A stretch of DNA of 15,492 bases from an uncultured Gammaproteobacteria bacterium (GTDB lineage Bacteria > Pseudomonadota > Gammaproteobacteria > UBA9214), in contig CAJQOV010000107.1 in the NCBI GenBank assembly GCA_905480065.1, positions 1-15,492 on the forward strand, in the 5' to 3' direction. Both the position numbers and the translations under genes were made by a program. Positions 12,841-15,492 of the stretch are shown one piece after another (position 1 is the stretch's first letter; each line of letters opens with the position of its first letter). Below the pieces are notes generated by a model, which saw only the letters and a list, made by a program, of their open reading frames with translations, was not told the origin of the DNA and ran no database searches.

Positions 12841-12887
12841 GCATAGACGAAGTGCCCCCCTCATTACCGCTGCACTTCGGGGTATGC
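12841..12887. repeat. Hairpin between convergent citrate synthase and anmK genes
   Basis: CGAAGTGC (12848-12855) pairs perfectly with GCACTTCG (12872-12879) around a 16-base loop, and after a small internal loop GCATA (12841-12845) pairs with TATGC (12883-12887). It sits in the 190-bp gap between convergent stops and could act in termination or 3'-end protection on either strand, but there is no T-tract. Nothing else is seen in this gap. Confidence 0.45.
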
Positions 12888-12990
12888 GCAGGGGCAGTCG
12901 GTCCGGGTGTTAAGTCATGGCGCGTTGCAGTCGAGTTGCCTCGTGGCACTGGCAAACACGCCGCGCACCGATTGATCAGGGTGATACCAG

Positions 12991-14118
12991 TCAGTGAACT
13001 GCCGCGTGGCTGAATAGACGGCCCAGCAGTACAGCCGCGCGGGCGCCGGTTACTGCCGGCAAATTGCCGGGTATTCCGGCCAGTCGTTGGCTGGCCAGCC
13101 AGGCAAAGGCGACAGCCTCCACCCAGTCCGGATCGATGCCATAGTCCCCTGTAGTGGTTACCGTGATACCCGGCAGGTTGGCAGCAAGACGCTGCATCAG
13201 GTGCTGATTGCGTGCGCCCCCTCCGCAGACCAGTAGCCGGACGGTTGCAGGGGCATACCGGTATATATCCGCGGCAACGGTTGCCGCAGTGAGTTCGCAC
13301 AGGGTAGCCTGGATGTCCTGCGGTGGCAGGGATGTAATGGACGCCCTCGACATCAACCACTCAAGGTTGAAGTACTCCGGCCCGGTGCTTTTGGGCGGTG
13401 GCCTGCTGAAATATTCATCCTGCAGCAGTGCTTGCAGGAGTGCCTGGCGGATGTTGCCGGATGCGGCGAACTGTCCGTCCTGGTCCAGCGGCGCATGGAG
13501 TTCGCGCCGTGCCCACGCATCCATGAGGGTATTGCCCGGTCCGGTGTCGAATCCGGTGACCCGGCTGGCGGTACGGTCCGGCAAAACCGTAATGTTGGCG
13601 ATGCCGCCGATGTTCAGCACCACACGAGATTCCTGATCCGAGGCAAATACCGCGTGGTGAAAGCCGGGTACCAGGGGCGCGCCCTGTCCGCCAGCCTCAA
13701 TGTCAGCGCTGCGAAAGTCTGCAATCACATCGATTCCGGTGAGTTCGCTGATCAGGCGCGGATTGCCGATTTGCAGTGAGTAGGGCACAGGTGCGTCCGG
13801 TTCATGGCGGATAGTCTGTCCGTGACTGCCGATCGCGGTGATTTGTGTGGCGCTGAAATGGGTGTCTGCCAGCAGGGTATTGGCGGCTTGTGCAAATGCC
13901 CGGCCAATATCATTGTCGAGCGCGGTCAGGTTTTCTGCTAGTGGATTTTCGAGTCGGGTAGCGGCGTCCAGCCGCTTGCGCAAGTCCGCCGGATACCTGC
14001 TGCCATGTTTCGCAACCAGTACCGGCTGGCCGGAGGAACAGTCAACCAGCGCGGCATCGATGCCATCCATGCTGGTACCGGAGATCAGCCCGATGTAGAG
14101 ACCGGTCTTGGAGTTCAT
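12991..14118 (-). CDS. anmK: Anhydro-N-acetylmuramic acid kinase
   Basis: A 375-residue kinase of the sugar-kinase/ASKHA fold that cleaves and phosphorylates 1,6-anhydro-MurNAc to MurNAc-6-phosphate in peptidoglycan recycling. The phosphate-binding start GLISGTSMDGID is at residues 10-21, the family block DFRSADIEAGGQGAPLVP at 134-151, VVLNIGGIANITVLP at 167-180, and FDTGPGN at 190-196, which I believe carries the catalytic Asp. A C-terminal ATP-binding motif LVCGGGARNQHLM is also present. The ATG at 14118 was chosen because it gives the family N-terminus and has a weak GGAAA before it; a GTG at 14145 is possible. It lies 81 bp after the M23 peptidase stop on the same strand, so the two probably share a transcript. 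Confidence 0.94.
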   Translation of the reverse strand: MNSKTGLYIGLISGTSMDGIDAALVDCSSGQPVLVAKHGSRYPADLRKRLDAATRLENPLAENLTALDNDIGRAFAQAANTLLADTHFSATQITAIGSHGQTIRHEPDAPVPYSLQIGNPRLISELTGIDVIADFRSADIEAGGQGAPLVPGFHHAVFASDQESRVVLNIGGIANITVLPDRTASRVTGFDTGPGNTLMDAWARRELHAPLDQDGQFAASGNIRQALLQALLQDEYFSRPPPKSTGPEYFNLEWLMSRASITSLPPQDIQATLCELTAATVAADIYRYAPATVRLLVCGGGARNQHLMQRLAANLPGITVTTTGDYGIDPDWVEAVAFAWLASQRLAGIPGNLPAVTGARAAVLLGRLFSHAAVH

Positions 14119-14199
14119 ATTTTTCCGGTTATCGCGGTTTGCCACTGTGCTGGTAACACCGCGCTCGCGGGGTACTTCCGGCTGAATTTGCTGGCAGGA

Positions 14200-15492
14200 T
14201 TATTCCGTGCTGGCAACCTGAACATCACGTACCAGGTCAAGCTGCGCAATCAGTGCCCGTGCCTTGCTGTCGAAGTCGGCGCGGTATTTTTGATTGAGCG
14301 GATCTGCGCCGGGCAGCTTTACGCGGAGTGGATCACGGTGTACACCATCGACCCGGAACTCATAGTGCAAGTGGGGGCCAGTAGCCAGTCCGGAACTGCC
14401 GACATAGCCGATGATCTGGCCCTGGCTGACACGGCTGCCATTCGCCAGGCCGCCGCGGAATTTGGACATGTGGCCATACAGGGTGCTGTACTTCGAGCCA
14501 TGCTGAATAATGACGGTATTGCCGTAACCGCCTTTCTGTCCACGGAATATGATCTTTCCATCGCCGGTTGCCTTGATCGGTGTGCCGGTTGATGCTGCGT
14601 AGTCGACCCCCTTGTGGGCGCGTATCTTGTTCAGCACGGGGTGCAATCGGCCCAGGCTGAAACCGGAGCTGATACGACTGAATTCCACGGGGGTACGTAG
14701 AAAGGCTTTGCGCATACTTTTGCCGTCTATCGAGTAATAGCCGGTATTTCCCCCAGCATCCGTGTAACGAATGGCCTGATAGCGTTTACCCTGATTCATG
14801 AACTCGGCTGCCAGGATCGTTCCATTGCCGATACTTTCCCCGTCCACATACATTTCCTGATACAAAATGGTGAACTGGTCACCTGCGCGAATATCGAGTG
14901 CGAAATCGATGTCCCAAGCAAAGATTCCAGCCAGTTCCATGGTCATGCTGTCTGACAGACCGGCCTTGCTACCGGCGAGAAACAGTGAGCTTTCTATTTT
15001 TGCGCCGGCATTCCTGGTGCGGAATTCGGGAGTTTGCGTAATCGTGCTTACATCAAAGCCGTTGTCGGTACGAACGACTTCCAGTGTGTTAAGACGATCA
15101 ATCGGGTAGCTCAACCTGACCAGATGACTGTCGTCTCCGGTTATCACGCGCAGTGTCTGGCCAGGAAAGATTTTCTTCAGATTCCCGGTTGCGCCGCCCT
15201 GTTCCAGCAGGTTGTGCAGTTCCTGTGGGGGGATGCCCAGCCGTGCGAAGATCACTGCCAGGCTATCGCCGTTCTTGACGGTGATTTCCTGCCACTGTTC
15301 GTCGGATGCCACGGCGGGTGGTGCTGCGGAACTGGCGGGAATGTCCAGCTTGATGGTTTGGCCGCTGAGGTCTGTCGCGATTCCGTCAGCTGCTGCTCGG
15401 TCCAATGCGTCCGAGGCGCCAGCCTTGGGGCTGCTGGCCATTTGATCCGGAAGTTCCAGTTTACTGTGCCGAGTGGCCTGGGCGGGTTCCGG
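14200..15492 (-). CDS. M23 family peptidoglycan endopeptidase, MepM-like (N-terminus beyond window)
   Basis: The frame is open to the right edge, so the N-terminus, probably with a membrane anchor, is missing; an internal ATG at 15441 is not a start. Numbering from that Met, residues 50-100 form a LysM/OapA-like binding domain (EITVKNGDSLAVIFARLGI, then FPGQTLRVI), 105-250 a Csd3-like middle domain, and 255-375 the M23 zinc peptidase. The metal ligands are His276 and Asp280 (HKGVD) and His359 in GPHLHYEF, with His324 in YGHM. These are LytM-type endopeptidases that cut peptide cross-links in the periplasm. All catalytic residues are present, so it should be active, unlike the degenerate EnvC/NlpD type. 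It lies upstream of anmK on the same strand, linking wall hydrolysis with wall recycling. Confidence 0.93.
   Translation of the reverse strand, partial: PEPAQATRHSKLELPDQMASSPKAGASDALDRAAADGIATDLSGQTIKLDIPASSAAPPAVASDEQWQEITVKNGDSLAVIFARLGIPPQELHNLLEQGGATGNLKKIFPGQTLRVITGDDSHLVRLSYPIDRLNTLEVVRTDNGFDVSTITQTPEFRTRNAGAKIESSLFLAGSKAGLSDSMTMELAGIFAWDIDFALDIRAGDQFTILYQEMYVDGESIGNGTILAAEFMNQGKRYQAIRYTDAGGNTGYYSIDGKSMRKAFLRTPVEFSRISSGFSLGRLHPVLNKIRAHKGVDYAASTGTPIKATGDGKIIFRGQKGGYGNTVIIQHGSKYSTLYGHMSKFRGGLANGSRVSQGQIIGYVGSSGLATGPHLHYEFRVDGVHRDPLRVKLPGADPLNQKYRADFDSKARALIAQLDLVRDVQVASTE

Noticed and set aside
12801..13013. A 70-codon TTG-started frame after citrate synthase with two CxxC motifs
   Set aside because: It has no ribosome-binding site, overlaps the 3' end of the convergent anmK gene, resembles no family I know, and its first part coincides with an intergenic hairpin.

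Overview
The window is an ordinary-looking, GC-rich, gene-dense chromosomal segment from a gammaproteobacterium that I cannot name further. The evidence is the family make-up (YggX, HemJ, YjgR-type ATPase, ErpA, AnmK, FolE, ArgC), the E. coli-like Shine-Dalgarno sequences, and a block argC - membrane coiled-coil protein - bactofilin - erpA ... anmK - M23 peptidase that, from memory, resembles the Pseudomonas arrangement. I see no phage, transposase, CRISPR array, tRNA or rRNA.

Layout. (1) 1-1143 (+): a 5'-truncated ATP-grasp ligase, convergent with yggX (1145-1429, -). (2) 1566-3180 (-): a tight operon DUF4126 membrane protein -> TlpA/ResA-like thioredoxin -> HemJ, with yggX further downstream in the same direction and a REP-like hairpin between hemJ and yggX. 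(3) 3354-4282 (+): mscL carrying an unusual C-terminal zinc ribbon, followed by a small lipoprotein built from seven contiguous 11-residue repeats, closed by a clear intrinsic terminator. (4) 4569-7819 (+): a galT-like uridylyltransferase, a 68-aa charged helical protein sharing one base with it, a HerA/YjgR-type ATPase and a DUF3465 protein. (5) folE (7957-8508, +), then a possible 47-aa minus-strand gene in the folE-argC gap. (6) 8840-11562 (+): argC, a membrane-anchored coiled-coil protein, a bactofilin, and erpA with its own promoter overlapped by a strong match to the IscR type 1 operator, then a terminator. (7) citrate synthase (11640-12800, +), convergent with anmK and an M23 endopeptidase (12991-15492, -), the latter running off the right edge.

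Biologically the window combines housekeeping functions: iron-sulfur and iron handling (erpA, yggX), haem synthesis (hemJ), osmotic protection (mscL plus the repeat lipoprotein), cell-wall turnover and shape (M23 peptidase, anmK, bactofilin with its membrane partner), and core metabolism (folE, argC, citrate synthase, galT).

The observations most worth following up are the hendecad-repeat lipoprotein next to mscL, the IscR-type operator on the erpA promoter, the zinc-ribbon MscL, and the unannotated small gene between folE and argC. I do not see convincing evidence of a wholly new multi-gene system.
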